Assembly (NCBI GenBank): GCA_946699065.1
Contig: CAMPDV010000849.1
Coordinates: forward strand, 62,001 to 126,000
Source of the DNA: Loxodes magnus
Taxonomy: Eukaryota > Ciliophora > Karyorelictea > Loxodida > Loxodidae
Direction: 5' to 3'
DNA: 64,000 nt
Below the pieces are notes generated by a model. That model saw only the letters and a list, made by a program, of their open reading frames with translations. It searched no databases and was not told the DNA's origin. This document shows positions 1 through 12,899 of the stretch, piece by piece. Position 1 is the first letter of the stretch, and the number at the start of each line of letters is the position of its first letter. Both the position numbers and the translations under genes were made by a program.

Positions 1-259
1 ACACTTTCTGGTTTTATGGCTAGGAACAAGTTCCTTTCCTGTCGCTGAGAAAGTCCCTGGTCAGAGTCATTTTCTGAAGGGAACGCTGTCTTTGAGATTA
101 TCCGCTCTTGGTAGGGGCTTGAAGCCTGGCTGCTTATAGCGATGGAGCTCCCTAGCAGCTGTGCCTGGAGCACAACAGGATATCCCCGTTATTCCATAAA
201 AAGAGAGCGTCGGGTCGTGCAATCGGAAAGGAGTTTCCGGTCCAAAAACTTTTTTAGTT
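1..259 (+). mobile_element. Structured GC-rich SINE-like element, copy 1 (cut by window edge)
   Basis: This copy lacks about its first 40 bases because the window starts inside it. It stands out as GC-rich in AT-rich DNA and matches the elements at 23531, 37201 and 50851(-). Visible stems include TCAGA/TCTGA near 50-80, GTGC/GCAC around a CTGGA loop, and CGGAAA/TTTCCG near the 3' end. It ends in CCAAAAAC and a T-run, then AT-rich DNA. No long ORF is shared by all copies, so a structured RNA that has been retroposed is the best reading. Confidence 0.7.
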
Positions 260-655
260 GAAATTAATTAATAAATATCTTTTAATTTTAATTAAAAACT
301 TCATTATATAATCAATTTTATTTAAATACCATTCATAAAAACCTTAATAAAGAAATTTAAAAATAAAGTTCTAATTAAATTATAATTAAATAGTTTTACT
401 TGAAAGTCAAAAATAAATTAATTACAAATTAAAATAATTTACTATCTTAAACTGTATAAAGATTGGTTAAACAACTTAATGATATAACTCAAAATTTAAT
501 TATCTAATAAATATGATTAAGAACTTTAATCATTCTATGAATAGATTAAAATACAACATTAAAGTATAATTCACAAGATATAGGTATAAAATATTTATTA
601 AATTATATCGTTAAGAGTTTGTATTAAAGAAAATTATCCTTATTTTGAATGAAAG
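260..655. other. AT-rich spacer, nothing recognised
   Basis: Low-complexity A/T sequence without a convincing frame, hairpin or RNA gene. It separates the SINE copy from the LINE ORF1 relic that begins near 660. Confidence 0.5.
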
Positions 656-659
656 AAAA

Positions 660-1554
660 AAATGGAATGCTAAAGGAAGGTATCACTAACTTGACAAAGG
701 TAGAGATGAAAATTGAAGGAGCCGAGCAAGCTACGACCTATCACTAGTAGCAAGCAACCTTCAAGCCTTCCATTAAGCACCCTTATACATAACTAGATAG
801 CCCTCTGACCGCTGAAAAACCTAAGAAAAATAAAAATAAACACCAGAGGCCAGGGAATTCTAAACGGCTAAGTCGGATTAACAAGAACAATCTGAAGCAA
901 TAGCAATGATAATTACCGAACTTAACCAGGAGATGGGAAGGCTAAAAGCCCAAACTGAATATGCTATGAAACTATATAACAACGGGCTGGTTCTAAACTA
1001 GAAACTCCAGGCCCACTTTAAGAAGGAAGTCCAGGAACTTAGAGATGAAGTGAAAGACCTTAGATAATAGCTAACGGAGCATCTCGAGAAGTCGGACAAA
1101 GCCCAAGAACAGCTATAACAGCAAATAATAGCTCCTGAAATTATGGAACTAGAAGAGAATGGGCATTCCTAACCTAACCCTCCTTCTTCTGCAAAACACC
1201 AGTAAGCCAAGTCTCAGAAATAATGGTACCTATGTGGCAGTGCTTGGCACCTCTATAGACAATGCAAAACTTTCGTTGAAAAATAGAGGAACTACTGGAG
1301 AATTTAAACTTATCAGGAGCAGTAAGTGATTAAGAAATAAAGACAAAAAATACAAAATTTAAGAAGAATGCAAAATCGCCTCTACAGTGATCCTAGCGGG
1401 AGAATGTACAGAGGAAAACTTCACCCTTAGACAGATTTTACCTCGTACCAGAAGACTACATCTCCATGCGAAGCATACTGTTAAACGACTCACCGGAAGG
1501 AAACCGATGACCCGCCGAAAAGCCGCTACAGGCGTAAAAAGGTTTTTTAACAAA
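660..1554 (+). pseudogene. LINE ORF1 (gag-like) relic
   Basis: With TAA/TAG read as Gln the strand encodes a Q/K/E-rich coiled-coil stretch (about 870-1170), then a zinc-knuckle remnant around 1220-1265 reading WYLCGSAWHLYRQC. In relatives the first position of this Cx2Cx4Hx4C box is Cys; here it is Trp. The basic tail has an SGRMYRGK motif, also seen as SGKIYRKK in the relic at 8155 and NGEIYKKK in the one at 3594. A frame change near 895 breaks the reading frame. Base composition is GC-richer than the surroundings. ORF1 of non-LTR elements is an RNA-binding chaperone. No endonuclease or reverse transcriptase follows. Confidence 0.7.
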
Positions 1555-1849
1555 TATTCCTGACTATTTCATTAATTTCATTTCATCTTCTAGTTATCTA
1601 ATTATAGCAGGTGAAAACCATTGGAAAAGTCTTGTTAGTTGTTAAATTTTTCGCGGGAGATATTTATTTCTCTGGAGCCGTCCAATTCATCTTCAATTGA
1701 TTCATTACTATATATAGGGAACTTCTATATTGTAGCCTTCTTAATTTATTAAATCATGAATATATTTTTTTGTTCATTTTTTAATAAATAAAAATATAAA
1801 ATTAAATATTTGGCGTTCTTGGAGGTGTTTCAACCTCTTTCCCGCCGAC

Positions 1850-2680
1850 TTCTGTATTGCTCTTCAGACTAAGAATAAAATATGAAAATATCTATAACTC
1901 TTCTCCTTGTCATACATGATGTCCTTGAATTCTTCTTTCACCTAGATACTAGATATTTTCTTCTTTAAATTTCCCCAAATTTATTAAAACATAATCCTTC
2001 TCTTTCTCTTTATAGTTTATTTATTATTGTATCTTCTTTTTATTCTCCAACTACTTCTACTAGTTTCAATATTCTTATTTAAAATTGAGAAGTTCTAGCA
2101 TCTTTTCCATAGATGCGTTTGAGAGCTACAGAATAGCATCTTTTTTCTTGTCATTTGGATTTAAATCTTGAGTTTTTTCGCCTTCAATTATCATTGGATA
2201 ATTCCTTTATATTTTCAGTTCCATTTAATGCTGCAATTTTTACTGATTTTCTTCTATTTTTTCTAACTTGCTGATCAATTTTTTCTGTTTCTATTGCTAA
2301 TTTTGAGATAAAATGCTCTAGTCTTGTGAAATGTTTCAAAATGCGTTAAGATCTCTTTATTTGCTCATGAATCTCGATTCTATTTCTTCTACAAATTCAA
2401 GTTTTTCCATTATCTTCTTCTATCTTTCATCGATTTTTGGACCTTTTCTTGGAGGTCCAGCACAATTTTAATCAGTTAATCATAGTTTATTTATTACTAT
2501 GTGATGAGATTCGAGACTTCCGAGCCCATTATATTTTTAGCTAATTTTTTAGGCCTTTCCATTAGAGGTGAGAGATTCATCCTGATAGGTGACCTTTTTG
2601 GTACCCTTTTCCTTGTTCTACCCTTGCTAAGTTGTCGATAAATCTTGATTTTTTGAAGCTACAAAGAATCCTGGTTTGAA
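1850..2680 (-). pseudogene. LINE ORF1 relic
   Basis: On the minus strand a basic N-terminal part (about 2680-2480) leads into a coiled-coil region (2420-2180) and a knuckle remnant near 2110, MLFCSSQTHLWKRC, where the first Cys of the CCHC box is replaced. The HLW(K/R)(R/K)C half is shared with the relics at 3594 and 14520. At least two frame changes are needed to follow the similarity. The reading uses TAA/TAG as Gln. Domain order identifies it; the exact ends are uncertain. Confidence 0.6.
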
Positions 2681-3593
2681 TAAAAACATTTTTTTTTTCT
2701 TATGTCAACTTTATTACTTCCTAATTTACTCTTCATCGCTATATAAGGAAATTTTATCAATCTACTTATGCTTATTTGGCAGCTTTAAAACTATTGATTA
2801 TGATTCAATGAAGTCTATTTTTTAATTATTATTAAAAAGAATAAATATCTGATAAAAGGATATAATATACTATCATTAAGAGACATTTATTTAAGCTAGT
2901 TATCTTCAAATTATTAAATTTATAAGTAAAATTTTCTTTATTTTCTATTAAAAGAACTCTGAGAATTGAAATTTAACTAAAATAGATTTGTTTGACAGAA
3001 TGAAATATTAACCACTTTTCTACCTCAGGTTTTATAAATAAAAAATAAAAGATTCTACTTAAATTAGCAGAATCTATTATTTTACGTCTATATAAAAATA
3101 AAATGCTAAATTAAAATTTATAATTAAAAGCCTTAGACTAAAGTAAAATAAATCTATCTCTAAGTAGAAAAGATGGATTTTGCTTTTAATTAAAGGAATA
3201 AATCTTAATTAGCAAAGATTTTCCAATTGATTCCTAAAATTATGGAATATATTTAATTAAATAGAATTTTTAAAAAGATAAAGCTTAATTCTACATTTCA
3301 AAATTAATAAGATTTAATTGTAAATTTTTAAAATAGAGGACCATGAAATAACTGATTTAAGTACTATAGTTATACTATTTAATTTGAAAAATTTATTATA
3401 AATTTCAAGGAATTTATTTGAGTATTACTAGAGATGCTTTATTTCTATATCTAGATATAAAAATAATTTATCAGTATAGCTTTTATCCTTTATCTTTTTC
3501 AAAGTAGATAAAAGAGTTCTAATGCAAATTAAAATGTGAAAATACTCTAATTATATATTTTAGAGTTAAGCATATTAAAAATTAAAAAAAAAT

Positions 3594-4515
3594 ATGGTAG
3601 AAGGTTTCAAAAAGGGCTTCTATACCCCCTCTTTTTAAGTTAAAAAGGAAGCGAGGAAGCAAGAAACCTAAATTTCTAAACACCACACATCATCTTCCAA
3701 AACCTAACCTTCTTCTTAAACCATATAGGAGCAACTCTAAACAACAACCCCCAGACAACCCTAGAAACACTAACATGCAACAATATCGACTGAGAACATT
3801 CCAAGAAGCAAAAGATTAGTAACTTTCAGGCCTAGATTAGGACATTTAACCCCTACATAGACCTTGGAGATCTCAATAAAGAACAAATCTTAGGAATGAC
3901 GAAGGAGGAAATGGCTAAGCTTATCTTAGCATTAATAGGAAAAAATAAAGATCTAGAAAAACAGATTGAAGAACTAGCTTAAGAACAGCAAGAGCATTTA
4001 GAGGATGAGGAAACCCATGCTCCTAGAAACTTAAACCAGGCTGCAATGAATATCAGAATTGACGAATTCGATAGGCAGCTGGAACAATTATACGAATCGA
4101 ATGAAAATATTCATATCAAATTGGAAAAATTAGAGACAAGTGTAAAATAATAGGCTATGCAATCTATCCCAATGGAGATCGAATAAGAGAATAATAAGCC
4201 AATTGAACAAACTAAAGAGAAATATTTTAGGAAAAAATGTTACATCTGCAAGAGAACAGACCACCTATGGAGACGATGCTGGAAGAGAAAGAAGATTTAA
4301 TAGAAAATATGGAATGACTTAACCTAATTTTACACAACCAGGAATGGAGAAATTTATAAGAAGAAAGCAAGCTATATGAAGAGACAACCATTCCGAAAAC
4401 TTGACAGTGAAGGGAGGAGAAGAATACCTAGAGATCAAGTTCCTATTGGTTGGATAGGGAAGTAGGAACCTTTTAAGTAGACAATCCTTCTTTAACACTT
4501 TAATTTAATTTAAGC
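3594..4515 (+). pseudogene. LINE ORF1 with intact zinc knuckle, ORF1-only element
   Basis: Begins with an ATG and a 5' motif (MVEGFKKGFYT) shared with the ORFs at 50138 and 37914(-) and, more loosely, with ORF1 of the long LINE at 14495(-). After a frame change near 3830 one frame stays open to about 4515: a helical coiled-coil region, then KCYICKRTDHLWRRCW at about 4228-4275, a perfect Cx2Cx4Hx4C knuckle, then a basic tail. Trp is TGG here and no TGA occurs in the open part. Gln is often TAA/TAG. No ORF2 follows, so this may be a non-autonomous element or a truncated copy. Confidence 0.75.
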
Positions 4516-6120
4516 ATATTAAAAATAGTTAGAATTATTTTATATTTATAAAATATACAAATTGTGATGTAGATGATATTGTACCTTATTTGTAAATTTT
4601 GAAAAATACATACAATTTAAATTTTTTTTTCCTAATTATTTAATTCTAGATTTTATTATATTAAAGGTTCATATTTAAGTTTATATCTTATATACAATTT
4701 ATACAAAAGCAAGTGATCTATTTTAAAGTTAAATTAAGCTTATTATTATTAGTAACTAAGCAGATCATTACAATAAAAATAATTTTAAATTTGAGAGCAA
4801 AAAGATATATGTGGAAGCTACTGCTTCTTATAAAATAAATTAAATAAGCTATTTATAAAAGTAATGTAATTTTCTCATAATAACTTACAGTTAATAAATA
4901 AAGAATATATAAAGCTTGCTTTATAATTATTACTTAAAATTACTATTTTTTAATTATAAAACTTTATTAGTTTAAATTATTACAGAGATAATCTTCTAGC
5001 ACTAAAATAGCTAGAATAATTTAAGCTAGAAATTTTAAAGTTATGTCTATTTTAAATGTATAAAATACCTAGCAAATGTTTTATTTAAAATAAGCCTTAG
5101 CATTTATTGAAGATATTTTAATATTCTTACAAGTTCTAGCTTAATTAGATTAAAAAGATAAGCCTAAAATTTTATTGTATTTTAGTTTAGAAAATCAGAA
5201 TTTTAAATTTTAAAATTATATATATTAAAAGGTATTTTTATATTTAGAAATTTAACTAAGTTAGCAAAAATTTTAAAGAAAGACACGAAATTATCTCCAA
5301 AATTATTATTCTTCTAAATAAAATAGACTCTTAATTTATTGCTTTACAATTTAGTAAAAATTATTTTCATATTCAATGACACTAAATATGAAAATTGAAT
5401 TACAATTATACATTTTTAAATAGCTAATATAATATAAAATTTATATAGTTTTCCTTATAGAATTAAAATAAAATTGTATATAAAATTATTAAACTAAATC
5501 TTAGACTTAACCTTGCTGTTTCTATCTTCTAATAAAATTGAATGATACTGTTACTATTTGCTTTGATAAGCTAGATTTTAGTTTTCTTTTATTCTTAATG
5601 TTATATTTTAATAATTAAAAATTTAAAGTCTTATGTTTATTCAAGTTATTATTTAACACTTTATAAGCTTCTCAAAAGTATTCAAGGAACTGTTCTATAA
5701 ATTTATCTTAGTTCTAGTGATAAAAATAGGTAAGAGATATTAAAAGATTCTTAAGCTAATAAGAAAATAAAAAATAGTAGAAGTTATTTTAGTAATAAAG
5801 ATCTAATTTATTAATTAGACTGATAATTATATGATTAAGCATCTAGTTAAGAGAATTAAAATAGTTGATTGCTAATATATTGCTAAATTAGAAAAAGATT
5901 TATATTAATATATAACTACTAAGCATTCTTAAATTAAAGACTCACTAATATACTTTTAAATAACTAATAACAAATATAAATTAGATATTAATCTAAAGCA
6001 TTACATCTAAAGCTATTAAATATTTAATACATTTTTTATTTACTTTTTATAAAAAATACCATGTATGAGAGTCTTTATGCTACTAATACACTTTTAGAGT
6101 TAAAATTTAATTTAAACATA
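4516..6120. other. AT-rich upstream part of repeat unit A, no gene seen
   Basis: Very AT-rich sequence with no frame that looks like protein. Short blocks recur in the other units, for example CAATGACACTAAAT near 5375 also at about 39570 and, inverted, near 48460. It therefore belongs to the repeat rather than being unique DNA. Confidence 0.5.
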
Positions 6121-6122
6121 AA

Positions 6123-6240
6123 ATTCCAGTGATAAGAACAAAAATTAAATAAATTATATAAAATTAAAGTTATTATTTAATTTTATGGCCTTTAAAAGAG
6201 ACTTAAGTACTAAGGAAGAAACTTAAAACAAAGGATAATT
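6123..6240 (+). promoter_or_regulatory. Conserved block upstream of zinc-finger gene A (possible short ORF)
   Basis: Contains TTCCAGTGATAAGAACA and then an ATG (6185) followed by codons for MAFKRDLSTKE. The same block lies 430-640 bp upstream of all six zinc-finger genes: 18461-18541(-), 27465-27565(-), 40205-40310(+), 47737-47830(-) and 61398-61530(+). In units C and F it has a 12-nt insertion that keeps the reading frame. It could be a regulatory element or a tiny coding exon; the conserved frame is suggestive only. Confidence 0.45.
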
Positions 6241-6821
6241 TAATTTTATATTTTAATAATAAAATATATTTAGTATCTATGCTTTTAAAAGCTATAAAAC
6301 TAAATATCTGAAAATTTACCAAGTTAGAAACTTATAAGATTTATTTATAAAAATATTAATATTTAAAAGATAAATAAAGTTTGAATGATATAGCTAAGAA
6401 ATGAAATTCTTAAAATAAATTTGCAAAAAGTAAATAAATGTTTTAAAACAAACTAGATTTATAGTAGCTTAAGCTACTAAATAAAATGAAGGAAGCTTTG
6501 CTATTATATTCTTAGAAAATTATTTTACTTAAATTTATTTAGAATTTTCATGATCTCACTCAAATTATTTTACTTCATTAAAATATCTAAATTTAAACTA
6601 TTAGCATCTACAACGAATTATTAAATTATATTACAGTTTTAACTGAAATATTTTTACAAATACTTAACTTTTTAAACTAAAATACTCAAATTTAAAATAT
6701 AACTAGCTTCTTTAACTTAAGCTATTGAAATAAATAAAATAGCCTATCCTTTAACACTTTAATTCAATTTAAAGAGTATCCTAGTATTTATTAAGTCATA
6801 CTTTTTCATTTTATAATAAAA

Positions 6822-7668
6822 ATGTGCAAGGGTCTCTTCTAAGTTACGAGTCACGATAATTTTTCTGACTTGAGTCACGTTTTCTTCAAGAAGTAAACTA
6901 GAGATGAATCTTTAGCCAATCTTGCATCAGATAATACTCTAAAAAAGGTAAATTTTTTTTATACAGTTAAAAACACTTCAAGCTTAATCTGCTGCTCCTA
7001 TATAAATCCATGAATCAGTTACCTAAAATATTCAGCACTAAATGCTTAATTAATAACTTTTGTCCACTTATTCGGATAAAAATTAAAATCAAGTAATTGT
7101 CTAACCTTCTTAAGAAGTTACTTTTAACATTCTCAATGACTTACCTCAAGAAAATATAGAAAAAGCAGAGATCCAAGAATAGCTAAAAGATGAAAAAGAG
7201 TAGAATGAAATGGATCTAGAAACTTCTGATTTAGCGTAAATGGAGTTTTACTGCTAAATTTGCTAAAAGTAGTATAAGAATAAAAAGACTTATAACTCTC
7301 ATGTCTAAACTAAACACAATGATACCAAACCGTTTCCATGTGTCATTTGCTAAAGGAGTTTTAAAAGACTGGATTATTTATAGAAGCACAAAGAATCACA
7401 TAATTAAGCAAAAAGATTTCCCTGCAATGAGTGTGATCAAAAATTTAAGTCGAAGCACACTCGTGAAAATCACGTTAAAACAGTACATAAAAAAATAATA
7501 TGTGGAACATGTCAGTGCTGTAACAAAGGATTCACTAGAATGGATTATTTAAAGAAGCATTTACAAAGAGGATAATAAAAATACAAATGTAACTATCAAA
7601 GATGCGGAAAGAAATTAGCAAGTAAATAATCGATGGAAAGACACAATGCGACAATGCACTAAGGTTGA
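6822..7668 (+). pseudogene. C2H2 zinc-finger protein gene, copy A (one frameshift)
   Basis: Same gene as the intact copy at 40909, starting MCKGLFQVTS and ending with a finger and MHQG before TGA. The T-run at 6953-6960 has eight T where intact copies have six or seven (or ATT), which shifts the frame once; both sides are otherwise open with TAA/TAG as Gln. The finger region is complete: CQIC...H...H, CVIC...H...H, CNEC...H...H, a degenerate fourth finger and C-x4-C...H...H. Five sister copies stay open, so this one is probably recently broken, unless slippage on the T-run restores the frame. Confidence 0.85.
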
Positions 7669-8154
7669 AATATAGATTTTTATTTTCATTTATATTAGAT
7701 TTTTACACACAAGCCTGCTATAAGTCTTATATTTACTCTTAAAATGCCAAATTAATAAATACCATATCTTATTGAAGGTAAAAGAAACATAAAAGGCAGT
7801 TATGCTCAATAATTTGTTATGCAAATTTTTATTTATTAATTGTTTATTAAACATATCAAGAAGTTAGAGCTGATATCAGAAATTACAAATTTAAAGTTTA
7901 AGTTAAATATTCTCCTCTTAAATATAAGAGTTAATGATATAAATAATTATTTTAAAAGAAAAATTAATCTAATAGAGAAATAAAAAGAGTGGAAGATTTT
8001 TTAGAATAAGAGTGTTAATTTAGTTCTTAATATGTATATATTTAAGTTGATTACCTTTGCTAATACACTTATAAGTATCTGCTTCTATAATATCTTTTAA
8101 ATATAACTTAAGCATTTATAATTAATTATTATAAAAAAAGTTAAAGTTAAAAAG

Positions 8155-8993
8155 CTTTGTTAAAGCCTTAGTAGTCAGCCATTGACCTATTCTATCAGCT
8201 TGTCTTCATTAGTTTGTCTTGAATTTCTACTAGGCTTAGTTAGGCGGTGTAGAACTTCATTAGCACACCATCCTTTAATATTCTGAATAGTCTTCATCTT
8301 GCATGTAACGTTCCTAATTATTTCTCCAAGGATTAAGATTTGAATTAAAGAATTTTTTTCTATAAATTTTTCCGCTTTATGTTGGATATATCCTAAATAG
8401 TTTTCTAAAAATATCTTATTTATTCTTTCTTTAAATTTCGCTTAGTTAGTAGTAGTATTTTCATTGGTGTTTTTTATTGCACACGTAGCATTTTATTCTT
8501 CTTTTAACCTATTATTCCTGTAACACTTATTTAATTTAAATTTACTACTTATTTTAAATAAACGTTTACTGTTTATTTTAATTTGAGGCTTCATTTTCTA
8601 TTTCCATAGGATCTGATTAATTCTGTTAAATCGAAAATGGCGTTACCTGAATTTATTATTAAATTTAAAGAATTCTTTGTTCCAGTTTGTCTTCTATTTC
8701 TTATGATTATTAATATTGTTTCTCAAGTAAAGACGTTATTAGTTTTTCTAATTTTTCTACTTTATCAGTTAGGTATCTATTTTTAAACATAATCTCTTTT
8801 AATGACTTAGATAATATTTCTATTTGAGTTTGTGTCGGAAGTTTTTTTAGTTCTGGATTTCCAAGTGGTTAATGTTCGTCATATCAATCATATTTCTCAC
8901 TTTCACTTATTGTAATTATTTAGTTTTTTTATTTTTAGAGAATTTTCCTGTTTAAATGTTTTGTTCAAAGTTCTGTTATTTCTTAGAAGTCAT
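8155..8993 (-). pseudogene. LINE ORF1 relic abutting the long LINE
   Basis: Minus-strand ATG at 8993 opens a Q/K-rich N-terminus. After a frame change a coiled-coil region follows, then a knuckle near 8480 (KCYVCNKKH, three instead of four residues before His) and the IQRKNKQD...SGKIYRKK tail that aligns with the relic at 3594. TGA codons at 8884-8886 (YD?YDEH) and 8461-8463 fall in otherwise coherent protein. It lies directly behind the 3' end of the LINE at 8994-14500 and ends where unit A begins, so it may have inserted first and been hit by the LINE. Confidence 0.65.
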
Positions 8994-9007
8994 TTTATAT
9001 ATATATA

Positions 9008-9062
9008 ATAATAAATAAATTTGATTATAGAGCGCGTAGTACCTCGTTAGTGCGTAGCTCTT
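9008..9062 (-). promoter_or_regulatory. LINE 3'-end hairpin and tail
   Basis: Reading the minus strand, GAGCTACGCACTAACG...CTACGCGCTC folds with GAGC/GCTC at its base and is followed by TATAATCAAATTTATTTATT. The copies at 22965(+) and 24945(+) keep the position and the tail, with changes in the arms. Such 3' hairpins are commonly what the LINE reverse transcriptase recognises when priming; that role is inferred from family behaviour. Confidence 0.6.
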
Positions 9063-9073
9063 TAATAAATGTT

Positions 9074-12000
9074 TCAATACATGTCTATTTCTTCAAGTAA
9101 CCCTTCAGGTAATAAAAATTCTTCTATTAGTTCCATATCTTCATCATTTTCTTCTTCATTATCTCTTTTTCTTCTGTCTTCTATCTATCTACGTTTTATT
9201 GATTCTTTGTTACAAGTGTCCATTTTTTTTAACATGCTTTGCTAATTTTCGTTTCTAATTCTTTTCTTCTTAATCAAGCTTTTATAAACTCATAAAAATT
9301 GTCCTTTTCCTGCTCTATAATATTTTCCTATTTCTTTTTTTCATTCAATTTTCTTTTCTAAGTATCCTTTTTTCTAATATGTTTTTGATATAATCTTTTA
9401 TTATCAAGTCAGTTTTAGCTCTTTTTTACTCTTCTTAGGTTCTAATTAATTTTTCGAATTTTGCCGTACCTCATATTATATCAAATAGTTCCATTCCTTG
9501 TCTCTCTACTCCTATTATTCTTAACTTTCTAATACATATTTATCTACTTTCTTTGTATTCTGAGCATTTTTCTATGATATGCCTTTCGTTTTCTCTTGCA
9601 TCATTACAGAAAGGGCATTTGCTTGTCGCAACTAGGTGTCTTTCTTTTAAACAATCCTGGCTCCTATTTCATCTCGTTCTTATTCTAAATATGTAGCATA
9701 TTTCTTCTTTTCTATTTTTATTGTATCTCAGGTAGTTGGGTGGTCCTACTACATATTCATCAAATCATGTTTTTCTATACTGTAGATTTGTTATCATTTA
9801 CTCCATTCTTTCTCTATCTTCTACGTATACTCTATGTTCTCAAATTGCACGATTAATGCTTTTCTTTCCTTTTTGATTATTATTACCATCATCTATAAAT
9901 ATATTTTTGTCTTCAATTTTTAATTCTAATTTATTGTCTTGCAGTATTGCTAAAAAATAAAGTTCTCTTCTTTACTTAGGTCGAACATTAATACATCTAC
10001 TGTTTTTCTTTAGTTACCTATTAGTCTGCCTCTTAATCTCAGCGTTTTCTGCCTAAGGTAATGTTTAAATTTCATAAACTGTAACTCATATTCTAGCATC
10101 TCATTTTACACTTAGAAAGGGACATCTATGATTGCTCGTAAAGATCTTCTCTATATTATTTCTAATTGTTCCATCACTTATTTTCCTACAAATTATTCAC
10201 AATATGGGATAACTTCTGTCCCATAGCTGAATACTGAGCTTACGAACGTTTTTATCATTATTCCTGCATTATATGGTGTTAATCCCTTATTTATTGTTAT
10301 TTTACCCAGTATTCATGTTTACATCTTTTATGCTGCTTCTAGTCTGCTCTCCATGTGTTTTTCAAAGCTGATGGTCTCTTCTATTATATGCCCTAGGTAC
10401 TAAAAGGACGTTACTCTTTCGATTTTTAAATTTCCCACCTCAATAGTATTGCCTATATTTTCTCAGTTTCTATTTTCTCCTGCTTTTCATATCATTCATT
10501 TTGTTTTATCTGCAATTTCCAGTTTGTATTTTTCTGCCCATGAGGTTAAATTTTTGATTACTTCCTCTAATTATTCTCATTCACTTATTAAGGCTAGGTC
10601 ATCTGCATATGCAAAACATCCTGCATAAATTTCTTGCGTTCATCCCTCTTCGTTTTTAAAGTCTATCGTAATTCCTAGCTTTTAATCTTCCAAGCTATGG
10701 AGAAGTCTTGTTATTATTAAGTTAAATAGTCTTGGCGACGTTATGCTTCCCTGTTTTAGTCCTTTATTTGTCGCGAATGATTTTGCTATTTATTCATTGA
10801 TTTTAAGTTTAATTTCTTCTTCACAGTAGAAGTTTGCTAGGAGTTTAATTATCTATTCCGGTACTTTTAGATCGTTTAGGATTTTTCATATATCTTTTCT
10901 TTGCACCGAGTCTTACGCTTTTTTAATATCAACAAATATTACGAAAACATCTTTTTTGTTCTGTATTGATCATTCCTATACTGTTCTTAGGTTGAAAAAT
11001 TATAGTGAGAATGATTTTCCTTTTTTTAAAGCCATACTAATATTCGCTTTCATCATTATGCAGATATCCTTATAGTTGCTAGAAAATTCATGCATCTACT
11101 ATTTTTAAAGCATGATTCAGTAAAGAGATTAGTCTATAATTCATCGGGTTCATCTATCCTCCTTTTTTTTATATTAATATTATGTATTATTATTTCATCT
11201 CTTAAGGTATTACTCCCTCTTAAATCATCTTAACTATCATTTTACATGTTACTTCTGTTAGTTTTTTCCCACCTGCTAATATTGTGCCTACTTGTATTTC
11301 ATCAGGTCCTGCTGCTTTTCATTTCGCCAATTAGTTGATGATTTCTCAAATTTCATATTCGTTTACCACTATTTATCTCTTGTTTAAGAATTTAGTTGGT
11401 AGCGTATTATCGCCATCTTCATACAGTTTCTACCATTCATCCCTGAAAGTATTAACATCTTCTTTTAATAAGGGTACTCATTAATTATTTTTTCTATTAA
11501 GTAAGCTTTTTAGTTTCTTCCACATATCTGTTTGACTTCCTTTATTTACATTGTCCATAAATAGGTTTAGTTAGTTTCTTTTATCTTTTTTTCTTGATTA
11601 AATGTATTCTTATCTTACTCTTTGGTATTCTCTTTGATTCTCAATTTATTGATTTTCATTTATTTTTTCTCTGTTTTTTACCCTTTATTTTAATTGTTTG
11701 CTGCATTTTCTAAAGATTTTATTACACTATTTTGTTGTTTCTGAATATTTATATATCTTAGAGTTTTATGTTTTAAATTTTCCACATACTATTTAAACTC
11801 CTTCTTATATCTTTTTCTTTCATCATTTATAAGTCTATGTGCCGTTTAGGTTATCAATTTCTTCATTTTAGAGATTTTCTTGTATAAATCTATCAAATTT
11901 TTCTTATATCTCTTTTTTCTTTAATAGTAGGTAGTTTATTTTTGCTATCTTTTATGGCTTTCTTACTTCTTTACCCATCTTTACCTATATAATACCAGGC

Positions 12001-12692
12001 CTATGGTCACCTATTACGTATGAGTAATAAAAATCACTCTTTATCACCTTTTCTCTCATTCTCTCTTCGATTAAAAAGTAATCTATTTTATACTCATTGT
12101 TTTAGTGAATAAAGGTACCTATTTCAGTTGGGTCTAGGCATATTAAATTATTCTGTTCCATAAAACTGTGCCATTCTCTTTCCTGCTGAGTTTGTTTTCT
12201 TTGGCAGTCATTTTTCTATGTGCGCATTTCAGTCTCCTATTATCATTATATTAAGTTCTTTTTCTGATGCTTATAGTTTAAATTCATTCACTATATTATA
12301 GAAAGGCTTATACTGTTCGTTGTTATTTGCAACAGGAGCGTAGACATTTATTACTGCTAATTATTTCATTATTTCTATTGCCATTACTCTCGCTCCTCCA
12401 AAAAGCGTCATTTGGTTTACTTCATTCTATATCTCTCTGATCTCCTTACATATGTCGTTTCTAATATAGAACGCTACTCCTTTTCCTTTTTTTGATCCAC
12501 GTTTATTAAGTTTTTATATCCTGCTATATTACACATATCTTTTTAGTCTTCAATCTAAATTTCTTATATTGCCATTATGTGGATACTTTTTTGAGTCATG
12601 AATTTGGCTAGTGCCCCTTTTGCACTTCTTACTCACCTAACATTTGCTGTCCCTATTTTTATGACTTATCCTTAATCTTTTTTTACACTCAT
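9074..12692 (-). CDS. LINE ORF2: endonuclease / reverse transcriptase, about 1206 codons
   Basis: Start chosen at ATG 12692-12690 (MSVKKDQGQ), just before the endonuclease. The APE-type domain shows GTANVR at about 12650, QEI near 12570, GD?NAH near 12229 and a GDHRPG motif near 12020. RT motifs follow: KGLKQGS..SPRLFNL at 10720-10765, the catalytic FAYADDLALIS with YADD at 10598-10609, and FQYLGHII at about 10390. A CPFC...H....C motif sits near 9610 and an acidic tail ends at TGA 9074-9076. TGA codons stand at probable Trp sites, e.g. 12229-12231, 10886-10888, 10640-10642, 10496-10498, 10487-10489 and 10463-10465; TGG is also used (SWAEKY). A frameshift near 12150 interrupts the endonuclease. 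Confidence 0.88.
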
Positions 12693-12899
12693 TCCCTCTA
12701 CTTCCTCTTCACCTTATTCTTCTTTTTATTCAACTTCCTTCTCCACCTTTTCTTCTTCTTATCTATCATTCTATGCTTCCATATTATTTTTTTATTAGTT
12801 CTTTCCCCTTTTTTATCTTTTTCATCTTATTATCTACCTTTTCCTTCTTCTTATCTATTCTAATCTTCTTCTTCTTCTTTTTCCTATTAGTTGAAGTCG

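Larger units (their letters stand above)
2700..8150 (+). repeat. Zinc-finger repeat unit, copy A (arm facing copy B)
   Basis: AT-rich repeat unit containing zinc-finger gene copy A and about 4 kb upstream of it. Reverse-complement matches to 16650-20770 include the block with TGTCTCTTAATG near 20660 (2880 here), the TTAACTGTAAG block (4890 versus 19600) and everything around the gene. The same blocks recur in units C-F. The pair A/B is more diverged than the 24985-64000 palindrome. A LINE ORF1 relic is inserted at 3594-4515. Confidence 0.65.

Noticed and set aside
1-259. Protein coding in the structured element, on either strand
   Set aside because: Single copies have open stretches, but the frames are not shared between the two subfamilies, whereas paired stem changes are. 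RNA structure explains the conservation better.
7301-7498. Repeated 65-residue ORFs beginning MSKLNTMIPN at 7301, 17519(-), 41378 and 46664(-)
   Set aside because: They are a different frame of the zinc-finger gene and are stopped by TAA under the standard code. The zinc-finger frame has intact Cys/His ligands in every copy, so these are shadows.
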